From contig JAYTTZ010000243.1 in assembly GCA_043744805.1 (NCBI GenBank), forward strand, positions 1 to 19,106: a DNA stretch of 19,106 nt. Direction: 5' to 3'. This DNA is from Ga0077536 sp043744805. Lineage in GTDB: Bacteria > Pseudomonadota > Gammaproteobacteria > Ga0077536. Shown here one piece after another: positions 1 through 7,817 of the stretch (position 1 is the stretch's first letter; every line of letters begins with the position of its first letter). The notes beneath the pieces were generated by a model that was not told the origin of the DNA, ran no database searches, and saw only the letters and a list, made by a program, of their open reading frames with translations. The position numbers were made by a program, and so were the translations under genes.

Positions 1-299
1 TGCCCCCGCAGTGGCGCAACGGTGATGAACGTCGACTCCTGCGGTACCCCGAGTTGATCGACGGGAATGGTCTTGAGTTCGATGCCAAGGCCCGTGAAGT
101 CGGGCAGGGGCCGGGACGCAGCATCTGCGCCCAGTGCGAGTTCGAGCAGCGCGCCGGCAAAGCCCTTGCCGCGGCGAGGCTCCAAGGGCACCGCGAGGTC
201 AAAGCGCGCGGCGAGTTCGCCAATCGTCAGGCCTGCAAAGGCCTGGGCGCGGGCCAGCAGCGCAGCTTCAGAGGTGGGTGGCAGGACGCGCTCAGACAT
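1..299 (-). CDS. mutH: DNA mismatch repair endonuclease MutH (N-terminal part, runs off window)
   Basis: MutH nicks the unmethylated strand at hemimethylated GATC sites after activation by MutS and MutL. The 99 visible residues align from the first methionine with E. coli MutH: a GELAARF segment, then RGKGFAGALLE, then the highly diagnostic GLGIELKTIPVDQLG and STFITVAPL. The catalytic D-x6-E-x-K signature is present as D67, E74 and K76, with the accessory acidic residue E53. The remaining part, roughly 125 residues by comparison with the family, lies beyond position 1. The ATG at 299-297 sits inside the last codons of glnD, giving an 8-base overlap. The nearest purine-rich AGGAG (320-316) is 16 bases away, so translation is probably coupled to glnD. 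Identification rests on strong remembered similarity. No dam gene is visible in the window. Confidence 0.93.
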   Translation of the reverse strand, partial: MSERVLPPTSEAALLARAQAFAGLTIGELAARFDLAVPLEPRRGKGFAGALLELALGADAASRPLPDFTGLGIELKTIPVDQLGVPQESTFITVAPLRG

Positions 300-2976
300 T
301 GAGCGCCGTCAGGATCTCCTGGCGCAGGGCGTCCTGGCGCTGTTCGTCGTCCAGTGGCTGGTTGTCGAAATCAGTGATGTGGAAGTAATCCTCGGCGCGC
401 TCGCCGATGGTGCCGATGCGGGCATCGTGCACGCGGATCCCCTGGTGCTGCAGCGCCTGGCCGACGAGTGCGAGGAAGCCGGGTCGGTCGGCGGCGATGA
501 CTTCCATCACCGTGCGCCCATGCACGAGGTCGCCGGCAAACGTCACCGACGCAGGTACGCTGAAATTCTGCAGACGACGATTGACCGCAGGGGCGCTGCG
601 CGCGGTCGGGATGGACTGCGCCTTGAGCGCGCTGCGGAGCCGGCCCTGGATGTCGTGGATACGTTCGGGTTCGGTAACGATGCTGCGGGATTCAGCTTCC
701 AGCACGATGAAGGTGTCCAGTACATAGCCCGCATTTGAAGTGATGATCCTGGCGTCCTGGACGTCGAGGCGCAGGCGATCAAGCGTGGCGGTGACGATGG
801 CGAAGAGGTAGTCGACGTCGGGCGCGTGGATGAACACTGAGGTGCCGCCCACGTTGTCGAAGTTACGCAAGGCCACCAGGGGAAGGTCGTCGGCATCGGC
901 CGCGAGGATCGTGGCCGTATGCCACGCAAGTTCCACCGGGCGGTGGCGCAGGAAATAACCGTCCCCGAGGGTGCTCCACAGCAGCGCCACGGCGTGCTCG
1001 GGGCATTCGTCGGGATCGAGCAGGCGGCGCGCCTCCTCGCGGGTGATGTTGATGCGTTCGGCGCGCTCGACGCCCAGATCGGCGCCGCTGCGGAGTGCTC
1101 GCTTGGTGCCGAGGTAGAGCTCGAAGATCAGCGAGCGCTTCCAGCTCGTCCAAAGCTGTGGATTGGTCCCGCGTATGTCGGCGATCGTCAGCAGGAAGAG
1201 GTAGTCGAGGCGCGTCTCGTTGGCGACGAGTCCCGCAAACGCTTTCAGGACGTCGGGATCGTAGATGTCCTGTCGCTGCGAAGTCGATGACATCACCAGG
1301 TGGTTGTTCACCAGCCAGGCCACCAGGTTGCTGTCGTAATGGCTTAAGCCGTGGGCCTGGCAGAACGCCATGGCCTCCTCGCCGCCGAGTTCACTGTGGT
1401 CGCGGCCGCTGCCCTTGCCCACGTCGTGGTAGAGCCCTGCGATGTAGAGCAACTCGAGCTTGGGGATTTTCTCGATGGCCTGGCGCACCAGTGGAGGCTG
1501 GTCGTCCTCCGTCACGGGAAACGAGAAGCGACGCATCGTCTGCACCACGAACAACAAGTGCTCGTCGACCGTGTAGACGTGAAAGAGATCGAACTGCATC
1601 AGCCCTTCGATCCGGGCGAACTCCGGCAGGTAGGCGGCGAGCACGCCATAGCGGTGCATGCGCATCAGTTCGTGTCCGATGCGGCGCGGCTGACGGATGA
1701 TCTCCATGAACAGGCTGCGGGCGCGGATGTCCTGGCGCAGTTTTTCGTCGATCAGGTGCAGGTTCTCGCGGATGAGACGGATGGTGCTGGCGCGTACGCC
1801 CTTGATCCACGGATTGCGCTGAATGAGCAGGAACAGCTCCAGCATGGCATGCGGGGTGCGCTTGAAGACGAGGTCGTTGACCACCTCGATGTAGTTTCCA
1901 CGCAGCTGGAAGCGCCGATTGAGCGGCGAGGCGCGGGCCTCGCGCTCACGCTGGACGATGGCTTCCTGGAACAAGCTGAGGAGCATTTCGTTGAGCCGCC
2001 CGAGTTCCCGCACCGTGCGATAGAAGCCCCGCATGAATTGTTCGACCGCGCGGTTGTTGGATTCATCCACGAAGCCGAAGACTTCCGACACCCTGCGCTG
2101 GAACTCGAACAAGAGTCGGTCTTCGCGCCGGCCGGCCATGAAGTGGAGGGCGCACCGAATGCGCCACAGGTGGTTGCGGCCCCGCACCAGCGCACGGTAT
2201 TCGTCGGTCGTCAGGAACCCGTGGTTGTTAAGGCCGTGCAGGCCCGTGGCGCGGAAGTGGCGGTTGGCTACCCACGCGATGCTCTGAATGTCCCGCAGGC
2301 CGCCGGGACTCTCCTTGATGTTCGGCTCGAGTTGCTGGAAGGCGTCGTTGAAACGCTGGTGCCGCTGTTGCTGCTCGGTCATCTTGGCCATGAAGAAATC
2401 GTCCACCGGCCAGATCTCGCTTGGGGCCGTGGCGCGTTGCAGGTCGTCCAGCAGGGCCTGGGGACCCACCACCACGCGGGCTTCCATGAGGTTGGTCATG
2501 ATGGTGATGTCTTCTGTCGCCGCGCTGATGCATTCGGCTAGCGTGCGCACGCTGTGGCCCACTTCGAGGCTGATGTCCCACAGGAAGGTGATGAACCCGC
2601 TCACCCGCTCCTGGGTCGGCTCATCGAGGGGGTTGGCCAGCAGGATGCAGATATCGACGTCCGAGTAAGGCAGCAACTCGCCCCGGCCGTAGCCACCAAC
2701 CGCGAGGAGCGCATGGGGCGAATCCGCAAGCGACCAGCGGCGCCAGGCGCGGACCATGACCTCGTCGATGATGGCAGCGCGCAGGTGCACGATTTCCACC
2801 ACTGGTGCGCCACCGAAGAAGCGCTGCTTCAGGCGTTCGTGGGCCCGGGCGAGGACGGCCCGGCACGCCGCAGGCTTGCCCTGTTCGAAGGCCGCCTCCA
2901 GCGCGTCGAAGTCTAGCGCCTGCTCGAGGGTTTCGTCAGGCAGGTTGAACGAGTGGTTCACTGGCACTGGTGTCAA
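292..2976 (-). CDS. glnD: Bifunctional uridylyltransferase/uridylyl-removing enzyme of PII proteins
   Basis: GlnD senses glutamine. It uridylylates PII proteins (GlnB/GlnK) when nitrogen is short and removes UMP when glutamine is abundant. About 894 residues, against 890 in E. coli. In order: a nucleotidyltransferase domain with GGYGRGELLPYSDVD at residues 94-108 (metal-binding D106 and D108); a helical GlnD domain containing SPGGLRDI (224-230); an HD domain with YHDVGKG (H517, D518) for the removing activity; and two C-terminal ACT domains, the second starting near the ADRPGFLALVGQ segment, for glutamine sensing. The start is uncertain. No ATG is available: the codon at 2976-2974 is TTG, and GTG codons follow at 2967-2965 and 2961-2959. 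All lie inside the 3' end of map, so the overlap is 26-41 bases. The stop TGA (294-292) overlaps the start of mutH. The product is cytoplasmic and the gene is probably co-transcribed with map. Confidence 0.96.
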   Translation of the reverse strand: MTPVPVNHSFNLPDETLEQALDFDALEAAFEQGKPAACRAVLARAHERLKQRFFGGAPVVEIVHLRAAIIDEVMVRAWRRWSLADSPHALLAVGGYGRGELLPYSDVDICILLANPLDEPTQERVSGFITFLWDISLEVGHSVRTLAECISAATEDITIMTNLMEARVVVGPQALLDDLQRATAPSEIWPVDDFFMAKMTEQQQRHQRFNDAFQQLEPNIKESPGGLRDIQSIAWVANRHFRATGLHGLNNHGFLTTDEYRALVRGRNHLWRIRCALHFMAGRREDRLLFEFQRRVSEVFGFVDESNNRAVEQFMRGFYRTVRELGRLNEMLLSLFQEAIVQREREARASPLNRRFQLRGNYIEVVNDLVFKRTPHAMLELFLLIQRNPWIKGVRASTIRLIRENLHLIDEKLRQDIRARSLFMEIIRQPRRIGHELMRMHRYGVLAAYLPEFARIEGLMQFDLFHVYTVDEHLLFVVQTMRRFSFPVTEDDQPPLVRQAIEKIPKLELLYIAGLYHDVGKGSGRDHSELGGEEAMAFCQAHGLSHYDSNLVAWLVNNHLVMSSTSQRQDIYDPDVLKAFAGLVANETRLDYLFLLTIADIRGTNPQLWTSWKRSLIFELYLGTKRALRSGADLGVERAERINITREEARRLLDPDECPEHAVALLWSTLGDGYFLRHRPVELAWHTATILAADADDLPLVALRNFDNVGGTSVFIHAPDVDYLFAIVTATLDRLRLDVQDARIITSNAGYVLDTFIVLEAESRSIVTEPERIHDIQGRLRSALKAQSIPTARSAPAVNRRLQNFSVPASVTFAGDLVHGRTVMEVIAADRPGFLALVGQALQHQGIRVHDARIGTIGERAEDYFHITDFDNQPLDDEQRQDALRQEILTALNV

Positions 2977-3739
2977 AGGATTCTTCGGTTCGGGCCGTCA
3001 GCACTTCGTGGCCATCGGGCGTGACGAGGAGGGTGTGCTCCCACTGGGCGGAAAGGCAGTGGTCCTTGGTGACCACCGTCCAGCCGTCGGCCAGGAGCTT
3101 CACCTGGCGCTTGCCGGCGTTGATCATGGGTTCGATCGTAAAGGTCATGCCGGGCTGCAGCACGTAACCCGTGCCACGCTGCCCGTAATGGAGCACCTGG
3201 GGCTCCTCGTGGAAATCCTGGCCGATGCCGTGGCCGCAGTATTCGCGGACTACCGAGTAGTTGCGCGCCTCGGCATGCTGCTGGATGGCCCACCCGATAT
3301 CCCCCAGCCTGGCGCCCGGACGCACCAGCGAGATGCCGAGGAGCAGGCATTCATAGGCCGTTACCGCCAGGCGCTGCGCCTTGATGGAGGGTTCGCCCGC
3401 ATGGAACATCTTGCTGGTGTCCCCGTGGAAGCCATCCTTGATGACGGTGATGTCGATGTTCACGCAGTCCCCGTCCTTCAACCGTCGGTCGCTCGGGATG
3501 CCGTGGCACACCACGTGGTTGACGGAGGTACAGATGGATTTGGGGAATCCGTGGTAGTTAAGGGGCGCCGGGATGGCCTGCTGCTGGTCGACGATGTAGT
3601 CGTGGCAGAGGCGGTCGAGTTCTTCGGTAGAAACACCGGGAACTACGTAGGGCGCAATCATTTCGAGGACGTCTGCAGCGAGGCGGCAGGCCACGCGCAT
3701 TTTTTCGATTTCGGGCGGACTCTTGAACGTGACAGGCAT
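2936..3739 (-). CDS. map: Type I methionine aminopeptidase
   Basis: Removes the initiator methionine from nascent proteins after deformylation. 267 residues (264 in E. coli). All five metal ligands of the family are visible: D96 (in NID), D107 (in HGD), H170 (in CGHGIG), E203 (in TIEP) and E234 (in QWEH). The substrate-binding H79 (VVCHG) is also present. The ATG at 3739-3737 matches the start of the family (MPVTFKSPPEIEKMR against MAISIKTPEDIEKMR). No strong Shine-Dalgarno precedes it. The gene is transcribed divergently from rpsB, with 184 bases between the starts, and leads the map-glnD-mutH unit. The last 16 residues are a poorly conserved tail that overlaps the glnD start region. Confidence 0.97.
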   Translation of the reverse strand: MPVTFKSPPEIEKMRVACRLAADVLEMIAPYVVPGVSTEELDRLCHDYIVDQQQAIPAPLNYHGFPKSICTSVNHVVCHGIPSDRRLKDGDCVNIDITVIKDGFHGDTSKMFHAGEPSIKAQRLAVTAYECLLLGISLVRPGARLGDIGWAIQQHAEARNYSVVREYCGHGIGQDFHEEPQVLHYGQRGTGYVLQPGMTFTIEPMINAGKRQVKLLADGWTVVTKDHCLSAQWEHTLLVTPDGHEVLTARTEESFDTSASEPLVQPA

Positions 3740-3759
3740 CAGGGGCGTGGTCCAACTCG

Positions 3760-3788
3760 TTGTTGCATCTGAGGTTCCATGTTATAAA
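3760..3788 (+). promoter_or_regulatory. Sigma-70-type promoter of rpsB
   Basis: A -35 box TTGTTG (3760-3765) and a -10 box TATAAA (3783-3788) are separated by exactly 17 bases. They are followed by the very GC-rich discriminator GCGCGCGCCCTC, a feature known from promoters under stringent (ppGpp/DksA) control of ribosomal genes. Initiation would be near 3794-3797, giving a leader of about 130 bases before the rpsB ATG. The AT-rich core TTATAA also reads as a possible -10 on the opposite strand (TATAAC), but its -35 partner for map is poor. The assignment is inferred from sequence only. Confidence 0.75.
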
Positions 3789-3828
3789 GCGCGCGCCCTC
3801 GGGGCAATGACATTACTCGACTTCAACA

Positions 3829-3900
3829 CTCCACACACGCGTCAGCAACCGTCGCCCGGGTGTCCGCCTCCAGCGGATCGGCTGTACGGGACGCGTGGAG
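3829..3900 (+). promoter_or_regulatory. Structured rpsB mRNA leader (candidate S2 autoregulatory element)
   Basis: Within the untranslated leader, CTCCA (3829-3833) plus CGCGTC (3838-3843) can pair with GACGCG (3890-3895) plus TGGAG (3896-3900). This makes an 11-pair helix with a CACA bulge. It continues, after an AGCAA bulge, into CCGT/ACGG (3849-3852 with 3886-3889), and encloses an apical hairpin TCCGC-CTCCA-GCGGA (3863-3877). The structure ends 13 bases before the Shine-Dalgarno AGGAG (3914-3918). S2 feedback on rpsB-tsf translation through the rpsB leader is established in E. coli; assigning that role here is inference from position and structure. Confidence 0.55.
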
Positions 3901-3923
3901 GAAAAACCCAACCAGGAGATTCC

Positions 3924-4748
3924 ATGGCAGACGTATCCATGCGCCAGATGCTTGAAGCTGGCGTGCACTTCGGACACCAGACCCGTTTCTGGCACCCCAA
4001 GATGGCGCCCTACATCTTCGGTGAGCGCAACAAGATCCACATCATCAACCTCGAAAAGACCCTTCCGCTGTTCAACGACGCGATGAACTTCATGGGTCGC
4101 CTGGCCTCTCGCCAGGGCAAGATCCTGTTCGTCGGCACCAAGCGCTCCGCCCAGGACGCCGTGGAGCGGGAAGCCCAGCGCTGCGGTATGCCTTACGTCA
4201 ACCGTCGCTGGCTCGGTGGCATGCTCACCAACTTCAAGACCGTCAAACAGTCCATCAAGCGCCTGAAGGAACTCGAAGACACCATCAAGAACGGTGGGCT
4301 CGATCGGGTGACCAAGCGAGAAGGCCTGCAACTCCGCCGCGAATACGACAAGCTTCATCATGGCCTGGCCGGGATCAAGGACATGGAACGCCTGCCGGAC
4401 GCCTTGTTCATCCTGGACGTGGGCTTCGAAAAAATCGCCATTGCGGAAGCCGCCAAGCTCAAGATCCCTGTCATTGCCGTGGTCGATACCAACAGCAAGC
4501 CCGACGACGTGGCCTATGTCATTCCGGGCAACGACGACGCGCTCAGCGCCATCAACCTCTACACCAAGGCCGCAGCAGATGCGGTAATGGATGCCCGCAG
4601 CACCCAGACCACCGGTAGTAGCCTGGGCGATGACTTCGTCGAGCTAGACACCTCCGGTGCCCCGCTCCAGCGTGGTGACGATGCCCGCAAGGGCGCTCCG
4701 CGCCGCAAGCCCGCCCCTGCTGCGCCGGAAGCCACTGCTGCTGAGTAA
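3924..4748 (+). CDS. rpsB: 30S ribosomal protein S2
   Basis: S2 binds late to the 30S subunit at the head-body junction and is needed for S1 docking. The start is the ATG at 3924, preceded by AGGAG at 3914-3918. It begins MADVSMRQMLEAGVHFGHQT, the canonical N-terminus; the reading frame stays open upstream but has no similarity there. Diagnostic segments include NIFGERN-like YIFGERNKIHIINLEKT, FVGTKRSAQDAV, YVNRRWLGGMLTNFKT and IPVIAVVDTNSKPDDVAYVIPGNDDA. The length is 274 residues, longer than the 241 of E. coli because of a C-terminal tail of about 45 residues rich in Ala, Pro, Arg and acidic residues. It is the first gene of the long plus-strand cluster and is paired with tsf as usual. Confidence 0.98.
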   Translation: MADVSMRQMLEAGVHFGHQTRFWHPKMAPYIFGERNKIHIINLEKTLPLFNDAMNFMGRLASRQGKILFVGTKRSAQDAVEREAQRCGMPYVNRRWLGGMLTNFKTVKQSIKRLKELEDTIKNGGLDRVTKREGLQLRREYDKLHHGLAGIKDMERLPDALFILDVGFEKIAIAEAAKLKIPVIAVVDTNSKPDDVAYVIPGNDDALSAINLYTKAAADAVMDARSTQTTGSSLGDDFVELDTSGAPLQRGDDARKGAPRRKPAPAAPEATAAE

Positions 4749-4756
4749 CTTGCCTT

Positions 4757-4783
4757 TAGCCCGGGGCCCAGCGCCCCGGGCTA
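4757..4783 (+). terminator. Strong hairpin between rpsB and tsf (attenuator or processing stem)
   Basis: TAGCCCGGGG (4757-4766) and CCCCGGGCTA (4774-4783) form a perfect 10-pair stem around the loop CCCAGCG. It starts 8 bases after the rpsB stop. The following bases (CCTTCCTGG) contain no U-run, so full intrinsic termination is unlikely. The stem may partially attenuate tsf, protect the upstream rpsB message from 3' exonucleases, or mark a processing point. A hairpin between rpsB and tsf that lowers tsf expression is known in E. coli; the equivalence is inferred. Confidence 0.6.
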
Positions 4784-4803
4784 CCTTCCTGGAGACATGA
4801 TCT

Positions 4804-5679
4804 ATGCAGATTAGTGCCAATGCGGTAAAGGAGCTGCGCGAGCGGTCCGGCGCCGGAATGATGGAGTGCAAGAACGCGTTGGTCGCCACCGAAGGCGACC
4901 TCGAAGCCGCACTCGAACACCTGCGGAAGTCCGGTGCCGCCAAGGCCGCCAAGAAGGCTGGTCGCATTGCCGCCGAAGGCTCGGTGGTCATCGCCGAAGG
5001 CGCGGGCGCCGCTGCCCTCGTCGAAATCAACTCCGAAACCGACTTTTCGGCCAAGGATGAAAACTTCCTGGCCTTCGCGCAGGCCGTGGGCCGCACCGTG
5101 CTCAGCATACGTCCGGCCGACCTCAACGTCCTTGCCGCAACGCCGCTTGACGGTGGCAGCGCTACGGTGGAGGAAGCGCGCCAGCAGTTGATCCTCAAGA
5201 TCGGCGAGAACATCACGATCCGCCGCTTCGAAATACGGACCAGCCCCACGGGCAACATTGGCACCTACCGGCACGGCGCCCGCATCGGCGTGCTGGTCGA
5301 GCTTGAAGGCGGCACCGCGGAACTCGCCAAGGACATCTCGATGCATATTGCGGCCAGCAACCCGGTCTGCATCGCCGAAAGCGATGTTCCGGCGGAGCTG
5401 CTCGCCAAGGAACGCGAAATTTTCCTCGCGCAGGCCACCAACAGTGGCAAGCCGGCCGACATCATCGAGAAGATGATTACGGGCCAGCTGCGCAAGTTCG
5501 TCGGTGGCATCAGCCTCCTGGGCCAGCCGTTCGTGAAGGACCCTGACACCACCATCGGCAAGCTCATCGGCAAGGACGGCAAGGTCAAGAGTTTCATCCG
5601 CTACGAAGTGGGTGAGGGCATCGAGAAGAAGGAAGTGAACTTCGCCGAGGAAGTCGCTGCGCAGGTGCGCGGCGCCTGA
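4804..5679 (+). CDS. tsf: Translation elongation factor Ts
   Basis: Guanine-nucleotide exchange factor that reloads EF-Tu with GTP. 291 residues (283 in E. coli). The N-terminal UBA-like domain is clear (VKELRERSGAGMMECKNAL, residues 8-26). The EF-Tu-contacting TDF motif lies at 79-81, with D80 and F81 exactly at the E. coli positions. Later segments include RRFEIRTSPTGNIGTYRHG and MHIAASNPVC, and a C-terminal GKLIGKDGKVKSFIRYEVGEGIEKKEVNFAEEV-type end. The start ATG at 4804 has GGAG at 4791-4794. An out-of-frame ATG at 4797 would encode only five residues and is not considered a gene. The 55-base gap from rpsB holds the hairpin described separately. Confidence 0.98.
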   Translation: MQISANAVKELRERSGAGMMECKNALVATEGDLEAALEHLRKSGAAKAAKKAGRIAAEGSVVIAEGAGAAALVEINSETDFSAKDENFLAFAQAVGRTVLSIRPADLNVLAATPLDGGSATVEEARQQLILKIGENITIRRFEIRTSPTGNIGTYRHGARIGVLVELEGGTAELAKDISMHIAASNPVCIAESDVPAELLAKEREIFLAQATNSGKPADIIEKMITGQLRKFVGGISLLGQPFVKDPDTTIGKLIGKDGKVKSFIRYEVGEGIEKKEVNFAEEVAAQVRGA

Positions 5680-5741
5680 AGCCAGTCCAGGCAACCGCCG
5701 CAGATGCCCAGGGGGCGACGCGATCGTCGGAGAAAGACCAA

Positions 5742-6479
5742 GTGAGCAGTACCAGCGTGGCTGAGCCGAAATACCGACGGGTACTCATCAAGCTGAGCGG
5801 CGAAGCGCTGCTTGGCAACGAAGACTACGGCATCGATACGGGCGTCCTGCAGCGCGTCGCCCTGGATATCCGCGAATTGAACGCCATGGGCGTGCAAGTA
5901 GCCATCGTGATTGGCGGTGGCAATATTTTCCGTGGCGCCGGCCTTGCCGCCTCGGGCATGGACCGGGTGACGGCAGACCAGATGGGGATGCTGGCCACGG
6001 TCATCAACGCGCTGGCCATCCAGGATGCGCTTGAACGCGAAGGCCTGTTCGCCCGGGTGATGTCGGCGTTGCGGATCAACGCGGTGTGTGAAGACTACAT
6101 CCGGCGCCGGGCCATCCGGCACCTGGAGAAGGGACGCATCGTGGTGCTCGCCGCCGGCACCGGCAACCCGTTTTTTACCACGGATTCGGCCGCCAGCCTG
6201 CGCGCGATCGAAATCAACGCACAGTTGATGATCAAGGCCACCAAGGTCGACGGGGTCTACAACGCCGATCCCGCGCGCGACCCGCAAGCCGTGCGCTACG
6301 ATGAACTTGACTACGACGACGTCCTTGACCGCAAACTCGCGGTCATGGATGCCACGGCCGTGGTACTTTGCCGCGACAACGGTATGCCCCTGCGAGTGGT
6401 CAACATGACCCAGCCGGGGGCTTTCCTGCGCGCTGCGCTTGGTGAAAGCGTAGGTACGCTGGTCACTTCAAAAGGTTAG
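5742..6479 (+). CDS. pyrH: UMP kinase
   Basis: Hexameric bacterial UMP kinase (amino acid kinase fold) converting UMP to UDP in pyrimidine nucleotide synthesis. 245 residues. Visible signatures: YRRVLIKLSGEALLG near the N-terminus (K17, S19, G20 in the phosphate-binding region), IVIGGGNIFRG, DQMGMLATVINALA, and near the C-terminus KVDGVYNADP and VVNMTQPGAFLRA. The start codon is GTG at 5742 with GGAGA at 5729-5733, 8 bases upstream. A short hairpin CGACG-CGAT-CGTCG (5716-5729) abuts this ribosome binding site and could limit initiation. The gene sits between tsf and frr, the usual order. Confidence 0.97.
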   Translation: MSSTSVAEPKYRRVLIKLSGEALLGNEDYGIDTGVLQRVALDIRELNAMGVQVAIVIGGGNIFRGAGLAASGMDRVTADQMGMLATVINALAIQDALEREGLFARVMSALRINAVCEDYIRRRAIRHLEKGRIVVLAAGTGNPFFTTDSAASLRAIEINAQLMIKATKVDGVYNADPARDPQAVRYDELDYDDVLDRKLAVMDATAVVLCRDNGMPLRVVNMTQPGAFLRAALGESVGTLVTSKG

Positions 6480-6483
6480 ACAC

Positions 6484-7041
6484 ATGCTGAAGGACATCAT
6501 CAACGACGCCAGCACCCGGATGGGTAAATCGATCGAGACCTTCAAGATCGACCTGCAGAAGGTCCGCACCGGGCGCGCCCATCCGAGCCTGCTGGACCAT
6601 GTGATGGTCAATTACTACGGCACGCAAACGCCGATTACGCGCGCCGCCAACGTCACCATAGAAGACTCCCGCACCATAGTCGTTTCCGCTTTCGACAAGC
6701 AGATGATTACCGCCATCGAGCGCGCCATCATGGAATCGGACCTTGGCCTGAACCCCAACACCGCCGGCACGGTTATCCGTCTGCCGCTGCCTCCGCTTAC
6801 CCAGGAGCGCCGGCGTGATCTGGTCAAGATCATCAAGGGCGAAGCTGAACAGACGAAAGTCGCCATCCGCAACATCCGCCGCGATGCCATGAACGACGTG
6901 AAGGAATTGCTGAAGGAAAAGGCAGTCTCCGAGGATGAAGCCCGCAAATCCGAGGAAGACATCCAGAAGACGACCGACGCCCACATCAAGAAGGTCGACG
7001 AGGCCTTCGTGGTGAAAGAGCAGGAAGTCCTGTCGATCTGA
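6484..7041 (+). CDS. frr: Ribosome recycling factor
   Basis: RRF acts with EF-G to split post-termination ribosomes. 185 residues, the standard length. Family segments: KIDLQKVRTGRAHPSLLDHV near residues 21-40, PITRAANVTIEDSRTIVVSAFDK, IERAIMESDLGLNPNTAGTVIRLPLPPLT, RRDLVKIIKGEAEQTKVAIRNIRRDA, and a C-terminal coiled helix ending QEVLSI. The ATG lies 4 bases after the pyrH stop. Its Shine-Dalgarno (AGG in AAAAGG) is within the last codons of pyrH, so the two are co-translated. Confidence 0.98.
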   Translation: MLKDIINDASTRMGKSIETFKIDLQKVRTGRAHPSLLDHVMVNYYGTQTPITRAANVTIEDSRTIVVSAFDKQMITAIERAIMESDLGLNPNTAGTVIRLPLPPLTQERRRDLVKIIKGEAEQTKVAIRNIRRDAMNDVKELLKEKAVSEDEARKSEEDIQKTTDAHIKKVDEAFVVKEQEVLSI

Positions 7042-7054
7042 CCAGGCGCCCCAC

Positions 7055-7816
7055 ATGAACAACGGATTGCCCCGACATGTCGCCATCATCATGGATGGGA
7101 ACGGGCGCTGGGCGAAGCGCCGCCAGCAACCGCGCATTGCCGGCCATCGCGCCGGGGTCGAAAACGTCAGGAACCTGGTACAGCACTGCGCCAAGCTGGG
7201 CATCGAGTGCCTCACCCTGTTTGCTTTCAGCAGCGAAAACTGGCACAGGCCTCCCACCGAAGTCCGCCTGCTGATGGACCTGTTCGTCCACGCCTTGCGG
7301 AATGAATCCCGCAGGCTGCATGAAAATGGCGTGCGACTGAGCGTGATAGGCGACCGCAGCGCGTTCCCGGGGCGTCTCCAAAGCGCAATTTTCGATGCGG
7401 AAGCACTCACACGTGACAACACCCTCCTGAATATGGTGGTGGCGGCCAATTACGGCGGTCGCTGGGACCTCACGGAAGCTGCGCGCAAGCTTGCACTAGA
7501 GGCCCAGGCCGGGCGACTCAGTCCCGCCGACATCACGCCCGAACTGCTTGGCAGCCACCTCAGCCTTGCCGGCATGCCCGAACCCGATCTGTTCATCCGC
7601 TCCGGTGGCGAGCAACGCATCAGCAACTACCTGTTATGGCAGCTTGCGTATACGGAACTGTATTTCACCGATTGTCTCTGGCCGGATTTCGACATCGCCC
7701 AGTTCGAGCTGGCTTTGGAAAGCTTCCGGCAGCGCCAGCGACGATTCGGCAAGACGGGCGAACAGGTGGAGGCCGAAAGCGCGCCATCCCGCCTGCGTCA
7801 CGGCACCCCCTACTAG
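7055..7816 (+). CDS. uppS: Undecaprenyl diphosphate synthase (cis-prenyltransferase)
   Basis: Makes C55 undecaprenyl diphosphate from farnesyl diphosphate and eight isopentenyl units, the lipid carrier for peptidoglycan and O-antigen. 253 residues. Diagnostic motifs: HVAIIMDGNGRWAKRR with catalytic D14, IAGHRAG (H31), TLFAFSSENWHRP, VVAANYGGRWDL, and the C-terminal PDLFIRSGGEQRISNYLLWQ followed by YTELYFTDCLWPDF. The ATG is 14 bases downstream of the frr stop. The stop is one base before the cdsA start. Its substrate precursors come from the MEP pathway that includes dxr, encoded two genes downstream. Confidence 0.97.
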   Translation: MNNGLPRHVAIIMDGNGRWAKRRQQPRIAGHRAGVENVRNLVQHCAKLGIECLTLFAFSSENWHRPPTEVRLLMDLFVHALRNESRRLHENGVRLSVIGDRSAFPGRLQSAIFDAEALTRDNTLLNMVVAANYGGRWDLTEAARKLALEAQAGRLSPADITPELLGSHLSLAGMPEPDLFIRSGGEQRISNYLLWQLAYTELYFTDCLWPDFDIAQFELALESFRQRQRRFGKTGEQVEAESAPSRLRHGTPY

Positions 7817-7817
7817 C

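Noticed and set aside
1351..2541. 396-codon plus-strand open frame opposite glnD
   Set aside because: It lies wholly antisense to a clear glnD. Long antisense frames are expected in GC-rich coding sequence, and the translation has no recognisable family.
4797..4814. Mini-frame ATG at 4797 ahead of tsf
   Set aside because: Encodes only five residues and overlaps the true start; no sign of a regulatory leader role beyond chance.
4756..5694. 312-codon minus-strand open frame covering tsf
   Set aside because: Mirrors tsf almost end to end; EF-Ts is unmistakable on the other strand.
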